Assembly (NCBI GenBank): GCA_045648425.1
Contig: JAZRNV010000089.1
Location: 1-64,000, forward strand
DNA length: 64,000 nt
Source: RGIG2206 sp045648425
GTDB taxonomy: Bacteria; Bacillota; Clostridia; Oscillospirales; Acutalibacteraceae
Reading direction: 5' to 3'
Shown here: piece after piece, positions 24,962-32,405 of the stretch
Position numbering within the stretch: position 1 is the stretch's first letter
How the letters are laid out: every line of letters begins with the position of its first letter
Notes under the pieces: model-generated
Databases searched by the model: none
Told to the model about the DNA's origin: nothing
The model's input: only the letters and a program-made list of their open reading frames with translations
Translations under genes and position numbers: made by a program

Positions 24962-25022
24962 TGTCTGTTCCTCCAAAAATAAAAAATTGTATGTAAAAAA
25001 ATTACATCCACAAATTTAAATC

Positions 25023-25056
25023 GCAGTTTTTTTGAAAAACCGCCTCAAAAAACTGC
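25023..25056 (-). repeat. Hairpin in the BMP lipoprotein leader
   Basis: GCAGTTTTTTGA / TCAAAAAAACTGC arms in the 5' untranslated region, about 60 bases before the start codon. No riboswitch consensus, purine or otherwise, was recognised around it. Confidence 0.5.
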
Positions 25057-25073
25057 TTTTTTTATCTACCCTA

Positions 25074-25102
25074 AATATATCACTTTATTCGAGCGGTGTC
25101 AA
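25074..25102 (-). promoter_or_regulatory. Promoter of the BMP-type ABC transporter operon
   Basis: Minus-strand TTGACA, 17-base spacer, TATATT, giving a leader of about 105 bases. A small inverted repeat, GATAGT-N4-ACTATC at 25144-25159, lies upstream of the -35 hexamer and could be a regulator site. Confidence 0.82.
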
Positions 25103-25311
25103 CATTTTTCGTCTTTGTTTTTTAGCTTTTTACCTCTCGTGCCGATAGTGTTGACTATCATCGAAAAATGCTGCCGTAGGCGTTTGCATAGGAGCAGGTG
25201 CCTGCAAAAAAATCAGTGACAACTATTCTCACATTGATTTACCCGTAATAAAGCAATAAGCCAAAACTGATTTGCACAAAAAAAGATGAATTTTCAGTGG
25301 AACAAAAGACG
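25103..25311. other. Non-coding stretch between the BMP operon promoter and the rsmF terminator
   Basis: Apart from the GATAGT/ACTATC repeat at 25144-25159 and a short palindrome GCAGGTGCCTGC near 25194, I see no gene, RNA motif or promoter here. The whole gene-free stretch is 24962-25399. Confidence 0.5.
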
Positions 25312-25350
25312 AAAAGCCGTGGTAATGCTGACGCATACCACGGCTTTTTT
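25312..25350. terminator. Strong bidirectional terminator after rsmF
   Basis: AAAAGCCGTGGTA / TACCACGGCTTTT, a perfect 13-base stem with an 11-base loop and T-runs on both sides. It ends the rsmE-rsmF operon on the minus strand. Confidence 0.92.
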
Positions 25351-25399
25351 AAGCATGTTATTTCTAAGTGACCGCTCCCTTTGCACGCTGAGCCGTTTT

Positions 25400-26755
25400 T
25401 TATTTTATTCGCAAGCCCTTGGGATAGTGATTTTTGGCAACGCCCGACACAACCTTCACTCCGCCGACAGGGCAACCGTTCAGAGTAACAACCGCCCACC
25501 CGTTTTGGCAGTCAACCTCTATCTGCTCGCCGCGGAGATATTTTTGAAGCCGCTCATCTTCAAGAGTCAGCTCTATCTTGCGTTTAAAGCATCTGCCCAT
25601 TCCCGAGAAAAATTGGTGATGGGGCTGGATATACCCTTTGCGCACCTCGCCTATTGTAATGCCGCACATAAACGCAGTACCCTTAGAAACAGGAAAAGCA
25701 CTATCAAAATAAACGGGATTACCGTTATAAATTTGCACCGCGTTTTGATTGTAGCATTCAAGAGTATCATCAAGAAAATCGGTGATAATTCTGTCAATTT
25801 TTTGAGTGAAGCAAGGCGTTTTGCAGTTATATCCGACTTCACCCTTGCGATGAAGAAGAGCCATAAACTGACCCTCCCCCTTCCCCTTGTGGGGATAAAA
25901 GCGTCGGGTATAAGAAAGGCAATCGCAATAACAGCCCTCGAAGCTTATACCGTCACTTGTGTGAAGCCGCACCCTTTCGGTGACGGGCAGCAGTTCAAAA
26001 TCGGGATGGGTCCGCAAAAAGCTGTCAACCGCCATTTCATTTTCTTCCAAAGAAAAGGTGCAGGTGGCATAGATTATATATCCGCCCTCTTTTACAAGCA
26101 AGGCGGCATTTTCTAAAATTTCACCTTGACGGGCAGCACACATTTTAACATTTTCAGGGCTCCACTCTTCTACGGCCGCTTCTTCCTTGCGAAACATTCC
26201 TTCACCCGAGCAAGGGGCATCCACCATAACCAGGTTAAAGGTGTGAGGGTAAAGCTTGGCAAGACGGGAGGTATCCATACAGGTGGTCAGAGAGTTTTTA
26301 AGTCCCAGCCGTTCTATATTGCCTGTAAGAATTCGGCATCTCGCAGGTATGATTTCGTTTGAAACCAGCACCCCGTCATCCCCCAGCTTGTTTTTAAGCT
26401 GGGTGCTTTTGCCGCTGGGCGCGGCACACATATCAAGCACCCACCAATCGGGCTCAACCTCTATACACTCGGCAGGAGCCATTGCCCCCGGCTCTTGCAC
26501 GTATATCATTCCGGCGTGATGAAAGGGGTGGTTGCCGATTTTGTCATATTCAAAATAAAATCCGTTTTCCACATAAGCAATCGGGCGAAGCTCAAAGGGG
26601 CAGATGGATTTAAATTCCTCTACCGAGATTTTATCGGTATTTACCCTGAGGGCTCTTACGGGAGCGCCGCTCATCGCCTGCTCGTAAAGGGAATACTCCT
26701 CACCCAGCAGGGTCTTCATTCTGCTTACATATTCTTTTGGCAGGTTGACCATCAT
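25400..26755 (-). CDS. rsmF: NOL1/NOP2/Sun-family rRNA cytosine-C5 methyltransferase (RsmF-like)
   Basis: A 451-residue RNA m5C methyltransferase. The S-adenosylmethionine site is VLDMCAAPSGKSTQL near residue 107, and the two cysteines are in VDAPCSGEGMFRK and YATCTFSLEENE, the latter being the nucleophile order of this family. A C-terminal part after the catalytic domain ends in a small RNA-binding-like region (EVDCQNGWAVVTLNGCPVG), as in RsmF/YebU-type enzymes rather than RsmB. It overlaps rsmE by four bases, so the two rRNA methyltransferases are coupled. The exact target cytosine is not determined by sequence alone. Confidence 0.9.
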   Translation of the reverse strand: MMVNLPKEYVSRMKTLLGEEYSLYEQAMSGAPVRALRVNTDKISVEEFKSICPFELRPIAYVENGFYFEYDKIGNHPFHHAGMIYVQEPGAMAPAECIEVEPDWWVLDMCAAPSGKSTQLKNKLGDDGVLVSNEIIPARCRILTGNIERLGLKNSLTTCMDTSRLAKLYPHTFNLVMVDAPCSGEGMFRKEEAAVEEWSPENVKMCAARQGEILENAALLVKEGGYIIYATCTFSLEENEMAVDSFLRTHPDFELLPVTERVRLHTSDGISFEGCYCDCLSYTRRFYPHKGKGEGQFMALLHRKGEVGYNCKTPCFTQKIDRIITDFLDDTLECYNQNAVQIYNGNPVYFDSAFPVSKGTAFMCGITIGEVRKGYIQPHHQFFSGMGRCFKRKIELTLEDERLQKYLRGEQIEVDCQNGWAVVTLNGCPVGGVKVVSGVAKNHYPKGLRIK

Positions 26756-27504
26756 TCACCCTCGCAAACATTCATTTCGATATGGAGCATACACATCGCC
26801 AAAGATGCGATTGCCGCCGTTTCGGTGCGTAAAATACGTTGGCCCAGAGAAATCACCTTGCCCCCTGCCTGCACCGCTTTTTCTATCTCTGCGGGCTCAA
26901 AGCCGCCCTCGGTGCCGATAAATATGCCCACCGACATACCCGATTTTATTGAAGCGAGAGCTTTTGAGGTGGCCGCCATTCCCTCTGCGCATTCGTAGGG
27001 CACCAGCACCAAATCAAGCTCGGAGGCCTGCTTAACCGCATCGGCATAACTTGTGACGGGAAAAACATTCGCCACGCGGCTGCATTTGCTTTGCTTGGCG
27101 GCACTTTCGGCAATGGCCTGCCAGCGGGCCACCTTGCTTTGCTTCTTTTTATCATCAAGCTTAACCACCGAGCGCTTCATCTCAACGGGAATCACGCCCG
27201 CAGCGCCCAGCTCAACCGCCTTTTGTATTATAAGCTCCATCTTATCACTTTTGGGAAGCCCCTGAAAAAGATAAATATCCACCGGCAGGTCGGTGCTTTG
27301 ATAGTTTTGCTCAATTATTTGGGCCACCACACATCCCTCGGCTATGCTTTGCAGGGCGCAAAGATGGCTGACACCGCCGTCGCTGACCAAAAAGGTGTCG
27401 CCCACCCTCATGCGTAAAACGTTTTTTATATGGTTGCAATCTGCTCCGTCTATGTAATAAGCGTCACCTTGACGGCTATCCTCTTTGGCAAAAAAATTAA
27501 ACAT
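26752..27504 (-). CDS. rsmE: 16S rRNA m3U1498 methyltransferase RsmE
   Basis: A 250-residue SPOUT methyltransferase that modifies U1498 of 16S rRNA. It has the N-terminal PUA-like part (HIKNVLRMRVGD), the conserved LFQGLPKSDKMELIIQKAVELG segment (quoted from residues about 99-120), and the knot motifs IFIGTEGGFEPAEIE and SLGQRILRTETA. Length is normal. Its stop overlaps the start of rsmF. Confidence 0.95.
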   Translation of the reverse strand: MFNFFAKEDSRQGDAYYIDGADCNHIKNVLRMRVGDTFLVSDGGVSHLCALQSIAEGCVVAQIIEQNYQSTDLPVDIYLFQGLPKSDKMELIIQKAVELGAAGVIPVEMKRSVVKLDDKKKQSKVARWQAIAESAAKQSKCSRVANVFPVTSYADAVKQASELDLVLVPYECAEGMAATSKALASIKSGMSVGIFIGTEGGFEPAEIEKAVQAGGKVISLGQRILRTETAAIASLAMCMLHIEMNVCEGE

Positions 27505-27542
27505 AGGTGCACCCTCTTGAATTTTGTTGAATTTATGAATTA

Positions 27543-27571
27543 ATTATATCAAAACTTTTGCAAATTGACAA
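27543..27571 (-). promoter_or_regulatory. Promoter for rsmE-rsmF
   Basis: Minus-strand TTGTCA, 17-base spacer, TATAAT, about 35 bases upstream of rsmE. Confidence 0.72.
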
Positions 27572-27607
27572 TGGATTTATTGCATATATTTTAAGGAGGG
27601 CGTGTAT

Positions 27608-27654
27608 ATGTCATTTTAAGGAGTTTTTTTATGTTTTTTGCAATTTTTTCTTGA
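27608..27654 (+). other. Two possible leader micro-ORFs
   Basis: AAGGAGGG precedes ATG-TCA-TTT-TAA at 27608-27619; the stop codon merges into a second AAGGAG, followed by ATG at 27631 opening a seven-residue frame (MFFAIFS) that stops at 27654. Both have unusually good ribosome sites, but the promoter at 27651-27679 starts transcription after them and no strong promoter is seen upstream. They may be chance or relics. Confidence 0.25.
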
Positions 27655-27679
27655 AAGATATCACATATGGTGATATAAT
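27651..27679 (+). promoter_or_regulatory. Promoter for the zinc-ribbon protein genes, with inverted repeat in the spacer
   Basis: TTGAAA, 17-base spacer, TATAAT. The spacer and the first bases of the -10 hexamer carry a perfect seven-base inverted repeat, ATATCAC-N5-GTGATAT (27658-27676), a possible operator. Confidence 0.78.
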
Positions 27680-27698
27680 TTCATAAAGGAGTGATGTT

Positions 27699-28223
27699 AT
27701 GCGTTATTGTCCTAACTGTCAAACACAATTTGATGACAGTATGGTTTTCTGCTCTAATTGCGGAACTGCCCTTGTGCAGCAAGCTCAACCCAACTATTAT
27801 CAACAGCCGCAACCGCAACCCGGGGTCATTTATCCTCAACCGGTGCCCGTCGATCACACAAAGCCCTCAAAGGCAAGAACCATCGTGGGTATGATTATGT
27901 CTTTATGCGGTCTTGAAGGCGGTGCTGTCTCGTTAATATTGTTTATGTGGCTTGGCTTTTTCGGCGCATTGTTTCAGCTTATAGACGGTTCTACGGAAGG
28001 TCAAATTGTAATGTCGGGCCTTTCTACCTTCTACAGCGTATTCTTCGCCATTTTTTCTCTTCCCTTCAGCATTATAGGTTTGACCATGTCTAAAAGATCT
28101 ATAGCTATGGGCAGCCAGTCCAAAATGTGCAAGGTCGGTCGTATTACCGGTATTATCGGCTTAATAATCACCATTGTTCCTGTTGTTATCAGTTTCTTAT
28201 CTTTGGTACCTTATATGGCATAA
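27699..28223 (+). CDS. Zinc-ribbon membrane protein (first of a pair)
   Basis: A 174-residue protein with an N-terminal zinc ribbon (CPNC at 4-7 and CSNC at 18-21), a Gln/Pro/Tyr-rich linker (YYQQPQPQPGVIYPQP), then about three hydrophobic segments (IVGMIMSLCGLEGGAVSLIL, a central one, and ITGIIGLIITIVPVVISFL). The small zinc-ribbon plus linker plus DUF4190-like membrane region is common in Clostridia and has no known function. The paralogue at 28264 follows after 40 bases. The start has AAAGGAGTGATGTT upstream. Confidence 0.82.
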   Translation: MRYCPNCQTQFDDSMVFCSNCGTALVQQAQPNYYQQPQPQPGVIYPQPVPVDHTKPSKARTIVGMIMSLCGLEGGAVSLILFMWLGFFGALFQLIDGSTEGQIVMSGLSTFYSVFFAIFSLPFSIIGLTMSKRSIAMGSQSKMCKVGRITGIIGLIITIVPVVISFLSLVPYMA

Positions 28224-28263
28224 GGCACCCTAAAAATATCAATTATAAAAAGGAGATATAGTT

Positions 28264-29046
28264 ATGTTTGTTTGTCCTAATTGTAACGCCACCTCAGAAA
28301 CACCCGCAAAGTTTTGCACTGTTTGCGGAACCGCTATGGTAGAGGCAGCTCCTGCTGAGCCCGCCGCTCCCGCTTATGAGGCACCTGCCGCTCCTGCTTA
28401 CGAGGCACCTGCTGCTCCTGCTTATGAGGCACCCGCTGCTCCTGCTTACGAGGCACCTGCTGCTCCTGCTTACGAGGCACCTGCCGCTCCTGCTTATGAG
28501 GCACCTGCCGCTCCTGCTTACGAGGCACCTGTTCAGCCCCAGTATCAGCAGCCCGTTTATCAGCAGCCCGTTCAGCCCCAGTATCAGCAACCCGTTTATC
28601 AGCCCCAGTATCAGCAGCCCGTTTATCAGCAGCCCGCTGAAAACGCAAACAAGCCCTCTCTCGCCAAGAGCATTGTAGGCATGATTCTTGCCATTGTCGG
28701 CGCTTTCTTCTGCTTTTTCACCATTATTTTTGCTCTTGTTTCTTTGGGCTCTGAAGAATATGCTTTTTCAGTTATGTCTATGGTTTACGGCATAATAGGT
28801 TTGCCCCTTTCAATCGTTGGCTTTGCTATGTCTAAAAGCGCAAAAAATGCCGGCGCCACCAATGGTATGTGCTCTGCCGGTAAAATCGTAGGTCTTATCG
28901 GTCTTATAGTTAACGCTGTGGCCATGTTCCTCAGCGTTGTCGGTATCGCCATCGGTCTAGATTATGGCTATTTTGATGACGATTACGATTATGATGATTA
29001 CGACGATTATTACGATTACGACGACGACTACTACGATTATTATTAA
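28264..29046 (+). CDS. Zinc-ribbon membrane protein with AAPAYEAP repeats and acidic Asp/Tyr tail
   Basis: A 260-residue paralogue of the preceding gene. It has CPNC (4-7) and CTVC (18-21) zinc-ribbon cysteines, seven perfect AAPAYEAP units (residues 34-89), a QPQYQQPVYQ-type repeat (90-124), about three membrane segments (IVGMILAIVGAFFCFFTIIF onward), and a C-terminal tail of about 28 residues made almost only of Asp and Tyr. The membrane core matches its neighbour, so the repeat linker and acidic tail are added features. The linker would be a flexible, extended spacer; the tail might bind cations or another protein. Function unknown. Confidence 0.82.
   Translation: MFVCPNCNATSETPAKFCTVCGTAMVEAAPAEPAAPAYEAPAAPAYEAPAAPAYEAPAAPAYEAPAAPAYEAPAAPAYEAPAAPAYEAPVQPQYQQPVYQQPVQPQYQQPVYQPQYQQPVYQQPAENANKPSLAKSIVGMILAIVGAFFCFFTIIFALVSLGSEEYAFSVMSMVYGIIGLPLSIVGFAMSKSAKNAGATNGMCSAGKIVGLIGLIVNAVAMFLSVVGIAIGLDYGYFDDDYDYDDYDDYYDYDDDYYDYY
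28363..28530 (+). repeat. Seven tandem 24-base coding repeats
   Basis: Seven in-frame units encode AAPAYEAP and differ mainly by synonymous third-base changes (gct/gcc, tat/tac, gcc/gct). Such arrays change copy number by slippage or recombination. A second, shorter repeat encoding QPQYQQPVYQ follows at 28531-28635. Confidence 0.9.
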
Positions 29047-29061
29047 TTAACTGATTTAATT

Positions 29062-29102
29062 AAACACCGCGATTTCGCTTTTGCGTTATCGCGGTGTTTT
29101 TT
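29062..29102 (+). terminator. Terminator after the zinc-ribbon gene pair
   Basis: AAACACCGCGAT / ATCGCGGTGTTTTTT, a 12-base stem with a T-run. Confidence 0.92.
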
Positions 29103-29115
29103 AGCGCTTATTTGC

Positions 29116-29144
29116 TTGACTTTTGACGTGTTAAATTTTATAAT
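29116..29144 (+). promoter_or_regulatory. Promoter of the acyl-activation/acyltransferase operon
   Basis: TTGACT, 17-base spacer, TATAAT, about 40 bases upstream of the AMP-binding gene. It overlaps the palindrome at 29136-29163. Confidence 0.82.
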
Positions 29145-29163
29145 AATTATGATTATTATAAAA
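29136..29163 (+). promoter_or_regulatory. Perfect 12-base palindrome over the -10 element, Fur/PerR-box-like
   Basis: TTTTATAATAAT-TATG-ATTATTATAAAA is a perfect inverted repeat. It contains TTATAATAATTATGA and its mirror image, each matching the PerR box TTATAATnATTATAA at 14 of 15 positions counting the free centre. Its position on the -10 hexamer fits a repressor site, though an AT-rich promoter region can resemble such a box by chance. Confidence 0.5.
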
Positions 29164-29184
29164 GCAAGTGGGTATTAGTAAAAT

Positions 29185-31104
29185 ATGAACTTTGTAAAAA
29201 TTCTTAATCAAAACCGTGATGCCCTTACGGCCACAAAAAAAGATTTTAAAGCTGTTTTTGAAATTATGTTTTCTCACCGAGATTTGAATGCTTGTGAAGA
29301 AAATGACGGCTTCAGAATTAAAAAGCACACCTATGGCCAGGCATACGATGCAATACTTAAAGCTGCCAACGCCCTCAAAAGCAGAGTCGGTGTTAAGCAT
29401 CAGTATATCGCAGTGGAAATTGAAAACTCTTACAATTGGATTATTGCCTTTTGGGCTGCCCTTGTAAGCGGCAACAAGCCCTATCTTGTCAACACCAGAT
29501 ACCCCGAAAGCTTAACAAACGCCATATTAAAAACGCTCGATATAAAATACTCACTGTGCGTCGGCGGTTCCCGACTTGAGGTTGAAGGCATTGACGTCAC
29601 CGCCCTTTCGTCCCAAACCCCATGCGGACTTGAGGATATGGAGGATGAAATCGCCTTTTCATCCTCTGCAACATCTATGAATGAGGTTGTCTGCTTTTAT
29701 TCGGGTTTTCAGGTTGCGGAACAGGTTTTAAACTTCGACTCTATTATCAAAGAGTGCCCTCGAATGGTAAAAACCCATAAGGGTCAAATCAAGCATCTGG
29801 CATTTTTGCCCTTCTATCACGTGTTTGGCCTGTTTGCCGTTTACTTTTGGTTTTCTTTTGTTGGCGCAACAATGGTCTTTTTGCGCGATTACTCTGCCGA
29901 CACAATTCTTAAAACCTGCCGCCGTCATCAGGTAACCCACATCTTTGCCGTGCCAATGCTGTGGCATACGGTAGAGCAAAAGGTGCTCAAATCGGTAAAT
30001 GAGTTGGGTGAAAAGCAGGAAAAGAAATTTATTAAAGGGCTAAAAGCAATGACCCGTTTGCAAAACGCCTTTCCGAACATTGGCCCCGAAATTGCTAAAA
30101 AGGTGCTGTCTAAGGTTACAAACAAGCTGTTTGGCCCTTCGATTATCTTTTGCATTAACGGCGGCAGCTATCTGAGAAGCAGTGCTGCAGAACTGCTAAA
30201 CGGCTTGGGCTACAGCATCCACAACGGATACGGAATGAGCGAAATCGGCATCACTTCGGTTGATTTGCGCGTTAAACCAAAGCATTTAAATCAAAACTCC
30301 ATCGGTCGACCCTTTGATGCAGTAGAATACAAAATCGATGAAAACGGCGTGCTTTTGGTCAAAGGCACCACCCTTTGCACCAAAAAGCTTGTTAACGGGC
30401 AAGAAAGAACTGTTGACGGCTGGTTTAACACCGATGACAACATGACTGAAAAGGACGGGTACTATTTCATTTATGGCCGTCAAAGCGATATCGTTATAGG
30501 AGACAACGGCGAAAACATCAATCCCGACCGCGTGGAGCAAGTGTTCAGCATTCCTGCCGCCAAAGCCCTGTCGGTATTGGGCCTGCCTAAAGACAACGGC
30601 GAAGAGCTGTCGATGATCGTTCAGATAAGTCCCTATCTTAACAGCGCACAGATAAACGAAATCAAAAAGCAGGTGTATGACATCAACTCCACCCTGCCTC
30701 ACGTGTCTGCTGTAAGAAGGTTTTACTTTACCACCGACCCGATTATGTCGGAAAATGCAATTAAAGTCAGCCGCAAGCAGCTGATGGATTTTATCAAGCG
30801 CGGTGTGGTTAAGCTGACCGATTTTGAACAATCGGCCTCCCCTGTCAGCGGCGACGAAACAGGCAAGCCATTGTCGGCGCTGGAGATTGAGGTGGCAAAA
30901 ATCATTGCCGAAAATCTCGGCATTGATGCTGCCGCCGTCACACCCGAGGCACATATCTTTTTTGACCTGGGCGGCTCAAGCATTCAGTATTTCTCTATAC
31001 TGACCGCCATTTCCGAAAAATTCGGAATGGAAGGATACAATCAAGGAGATACCTATTGCTATACCCTTAAGGATATTTGCGAATATATAGAAAGACGTTT
31101 ATGA
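29185..31104 (+). CDS. AMP-binding (acyl-adenylate) synthetase fused to a C-terminal acyl carrier domain
   Basis: A 639-residue protein of the ANL superfamily. Adenylation motifs: the A3 loop region FSSSATSMNEVV (about 158-169), HNGYGMSEIG (A5), YGRQSDIVIGDNGENINPDRVE (A7-A8, in part), and the catalytic A10 lysine in ENAIKVSRKQL. The C-terminal 75 residues form a phosphopantetheine carrier domain with DLGGSSIQ; Ser599 is the attachment site. It would activate a carboxylic acid, probably a fatty acid, and load it on its own carrier domain. The A3 loop lacks the usual TSGTTGxPK glycine and lysine residues. The ribosome site is weak (GTGGG). Three nucleotides separate it from the first acyltransferase gene. 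Confidence 0.85.
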   Translation: MNFVKILNQNRDALTATKKDFKAVFEIMFSHRDLNACEENDGFRIKKHTYGQAYDAILKAANALKSRVGVKHQYIAVEIENSYNWIIAFWAALVSGNKPYLVNTRYPESLTNAILKTLDIKYSLCVGGSRLEVEGIDVTALSSQTPCGLEDMEDEIAFSSSATSMNEVVCFYSGFQVAEQVLNFDSIIKECPRMVKTHKGQIKHLAFLPFYHVFGLFAVYFWFSFVGATMVFLRDYSADTILKTCRRHQVTHIFAVPMLWHTVEQKVLKSVNELGEKQEKKFIKGLKAMTRLQNAFPNIGPEIAKKVLSKVTNKLFGPSIIFCINGGSYLRSSAAELLNGLGYSIHNGYGMSEIGITSVDLRVKPKHLNQNSIGRPFDAVEYKIDENGVLLVKGTTLCTKKLVNGQERTVDGWFNTDDNMTEKDGYYFIYGRQSDIVIGDNGENINPDRVEQVFSIPAAKALSVLGLPKDNGEELSMIVQISPYLNSAQINEIKKQVYDINSTLPHVSAVRRFYFTTDPIMSENAIKVSRKQLMDFIKRGVVKLTDFEQSASPVSGDETGKPLSALEIEVAKIIAENLGIDAAAVTPEAHIFFDLGGSSIQYFSILTAISEKFGMEGYNQGDTYCYTLKDICEYIERRL

Positions 31105-31107
31105 TAT

Positions 31108-31749
31108 ATGTTTAAAAACAAGGTTATTGTAAATTTATTTGTGGGGTTCGTAAAACTGACAGGTTTGCCTGCCGCCTGGGTGTTTTTTAAGCCCAAGGTG
31201 TTTTATATGGGCAAACGCACTTCTTTGCCCAAGCCCTGCATTGTTGTTTCAAACCACAAATCCTTAATGGATTTTGTGCTATACCTTTTGATATTTCCCT
31301 TCAGAACCATACGCTTTCTGATGGCTGAGGTGCTTTTTAACAAAGGCAAGCTGTTTGGCAAGTTTTTGCACGCTATCGGCGGCATAAAGGTTGACCGTGA
31401 TGCTCACAGCTTTGACTTTGTGTCTGACGCTTTGCAGGTGCTTGACGAGGGCGGCACGGTAGGCATTTTTCCCGAAGGAAGATTGCCCATTGGCGGAAAG
31501 CCCTGGCCCTTCACCCCAAGCACCGCCTTCATTGCAATGCATACCGACGCACCTATTGTTCCCGTTTATACCGACGGCAACTATGGTCTTTTCAAACGCA
31601 CAAAGGTAATGATTGGCGAAAAAATACACCTTGGTGATTACTGTGACCCCTCTTTGTCACAAGAAGAACAAATCAAGGCATTGACCGAGCTGCTGGAAAG
31701 CAAGGTTTATGCCCTAAAAGACGAATTGACAAAAAGGACAGAAAAATAA
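31108..31749 (+). CDS. PlsC-family acyltransferase 1
   Basis: A 213-residue 1-acyl-glycerol-phosphate acyltransferase-like protein. The catalytic H(X)4D motif is NHKSLMD (about residues 47-53) and the glycerol-phosphate binding motif is FPEGRLP. A hydrophobic N-terminal part could associate with the membrane. It would transfer an acyl group from acyl-ACP or acyl-CoA to a lysolipid or related acceptor. It overlaps the next gene by one base (TAATG). A second acyltransferase, a free carrier protein and an acyl-activating enzyme lie in the same operon, which is not the arrangement of a housekeeping plsC. Confidence 0.88.
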   Translation: MFKNKVIVNLFVGFVKLTGLPAAWVFFKPKVFYMGKRTSLPKPCIVVSNHKSLMDFVLYLLIFPFRTIRFLMAEVLFNKGKLFGKFLHAIGGIKVDRDAHSFDFVSDALQVLDEGGTVGIFPEGRLPIGGKPWPFTPSTAFIAMHTDAPIVPVYTDGNYGLFKRTKVMIGEKIHLGDYCDPSLSQEEQIKALTELLESKVYALKDELTKRTEK

Positions 31750-32402
31750 TGCCAGACATCAAAAAACAATCGAGTCATAAGCTTTTTAGCTTTAAAACCA
31801 TTCCTATGGATATGGCGCGGCTGGTCTGCAGTCCGTTGCCTCTTATATTCCGTCTGCAAAGGGTTGACACCGCAGGCAACAAATACACAAAAAAGCACAA
31901 AGGCGGTTTTATTTTGGCCGCCAACCACACCAGCTTTGCCGACCCCTTCTTGGCAGGAACCGCTATCTGGTACCGCCGCTCCTTCATCCTGGCAGCCGAG
32001 GTTGTAATGAGAAATTGGTGGCGCTCTTTTCTGCTTAAAGGTGTGGGGTGCATAAAAATCGACCGCAACGTGGCAGATATTGAAGCCATCAAAAAATCGG
32101 TGCAGGTGCTCAAGGATGGCTATGTGCTGACCATCTTCCCCCAAGGGGGCATTGATGTTGACGGCAATAATCAGCTGAAATCGGGCGCAGTGCTGATGGC
32201 ATTACAGGCAGGCGTGCCTATTTTGCCCATACATATTCACAAGCGGCAAGGCAAGCTTGGCAAACGCAAGGTTGTTTTTGGTGATATGATATATCCCGGC
32301 GAAATGTGCACAAAAAAATTTCCGTCCACCAAGGATATTGAGGGCATAACCCAACGCCTGACAGAAGAAATGAACAGATGCAAAGATGCAATAAAGGAGT
32401 AA
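31749..32402 (+). CDS. PlsC-family acyltransferase 2
   Basis: A 217-residue acyltransferase of the same family as its neighbour. The catalytic motif is NHTSFAD, and the FPEG motif is altered to FPQGGIDVDG, so acceptor recognition may differ from acyltransferase 1. A short N-terminal segment contains the hydrophobic PLPLIFRLQ. Two tandem PlsC-like enzymes with different binding motifs suggest sequential acylation of two positions or two acceptors. The start is coupled to the preceding stop. Confidence 0.88.
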   Translation: MPDIKKQSSHKLFSFKTIPMDMARLVCSPLPLIFRLQRVDTAGNKYTKKHKGGFILAANHTSFADPFLAGTAIWYRRSFILAAEVVMRNWWRSFLLKGVGCIKIDRNVADIEAIKKSVQVLKDGYVLTIFPQGGIDVDGNNQLKSGAVLMALQAGVPILPIHIHKRQGKLGKRKVVFGDMIYPGEMCTKKFPSTKDIEGITQRLTEEMNRCKDAIKE

Positions 32403-32405
32403 ATT

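Noticed and set aside
24962..25270. Possible purine riboswitch before the BMP-type transporter
   Set aside because: A simple hairpin is present, but I could not find the conserved purine-aptamer core or loop-loop sequences.
25286..26116. Plus-strand frame of 276 residues opposite rsmF
   Set aside because: It starts before the strong bidirectional terminator, crosses it and is a shadow of the methyltransferase gene.
28363..28530. Regularly repeated 24-base units that might suggest a CRISPR array
   Set aside because: The repeats are contiguous with no spacers, stay in frame and encode AAPAYEAP within a zinc-ribbon protein.
28294..28648. Long minus-strand frames opposite the zinc-ribbon gene
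   Set aside because: They are repeat-driven shadows (RCLVSRSG- and QVPRKQE-like repeats) of the plus-strand coding repeat, with no ribosome sites.
29136..29163. Rho-independent terminator reading of the AT palindrome
   Set aside because: The stem is entirely A/T, overlaps a promoter -10 and follows a proper terminator at 29062-29102.
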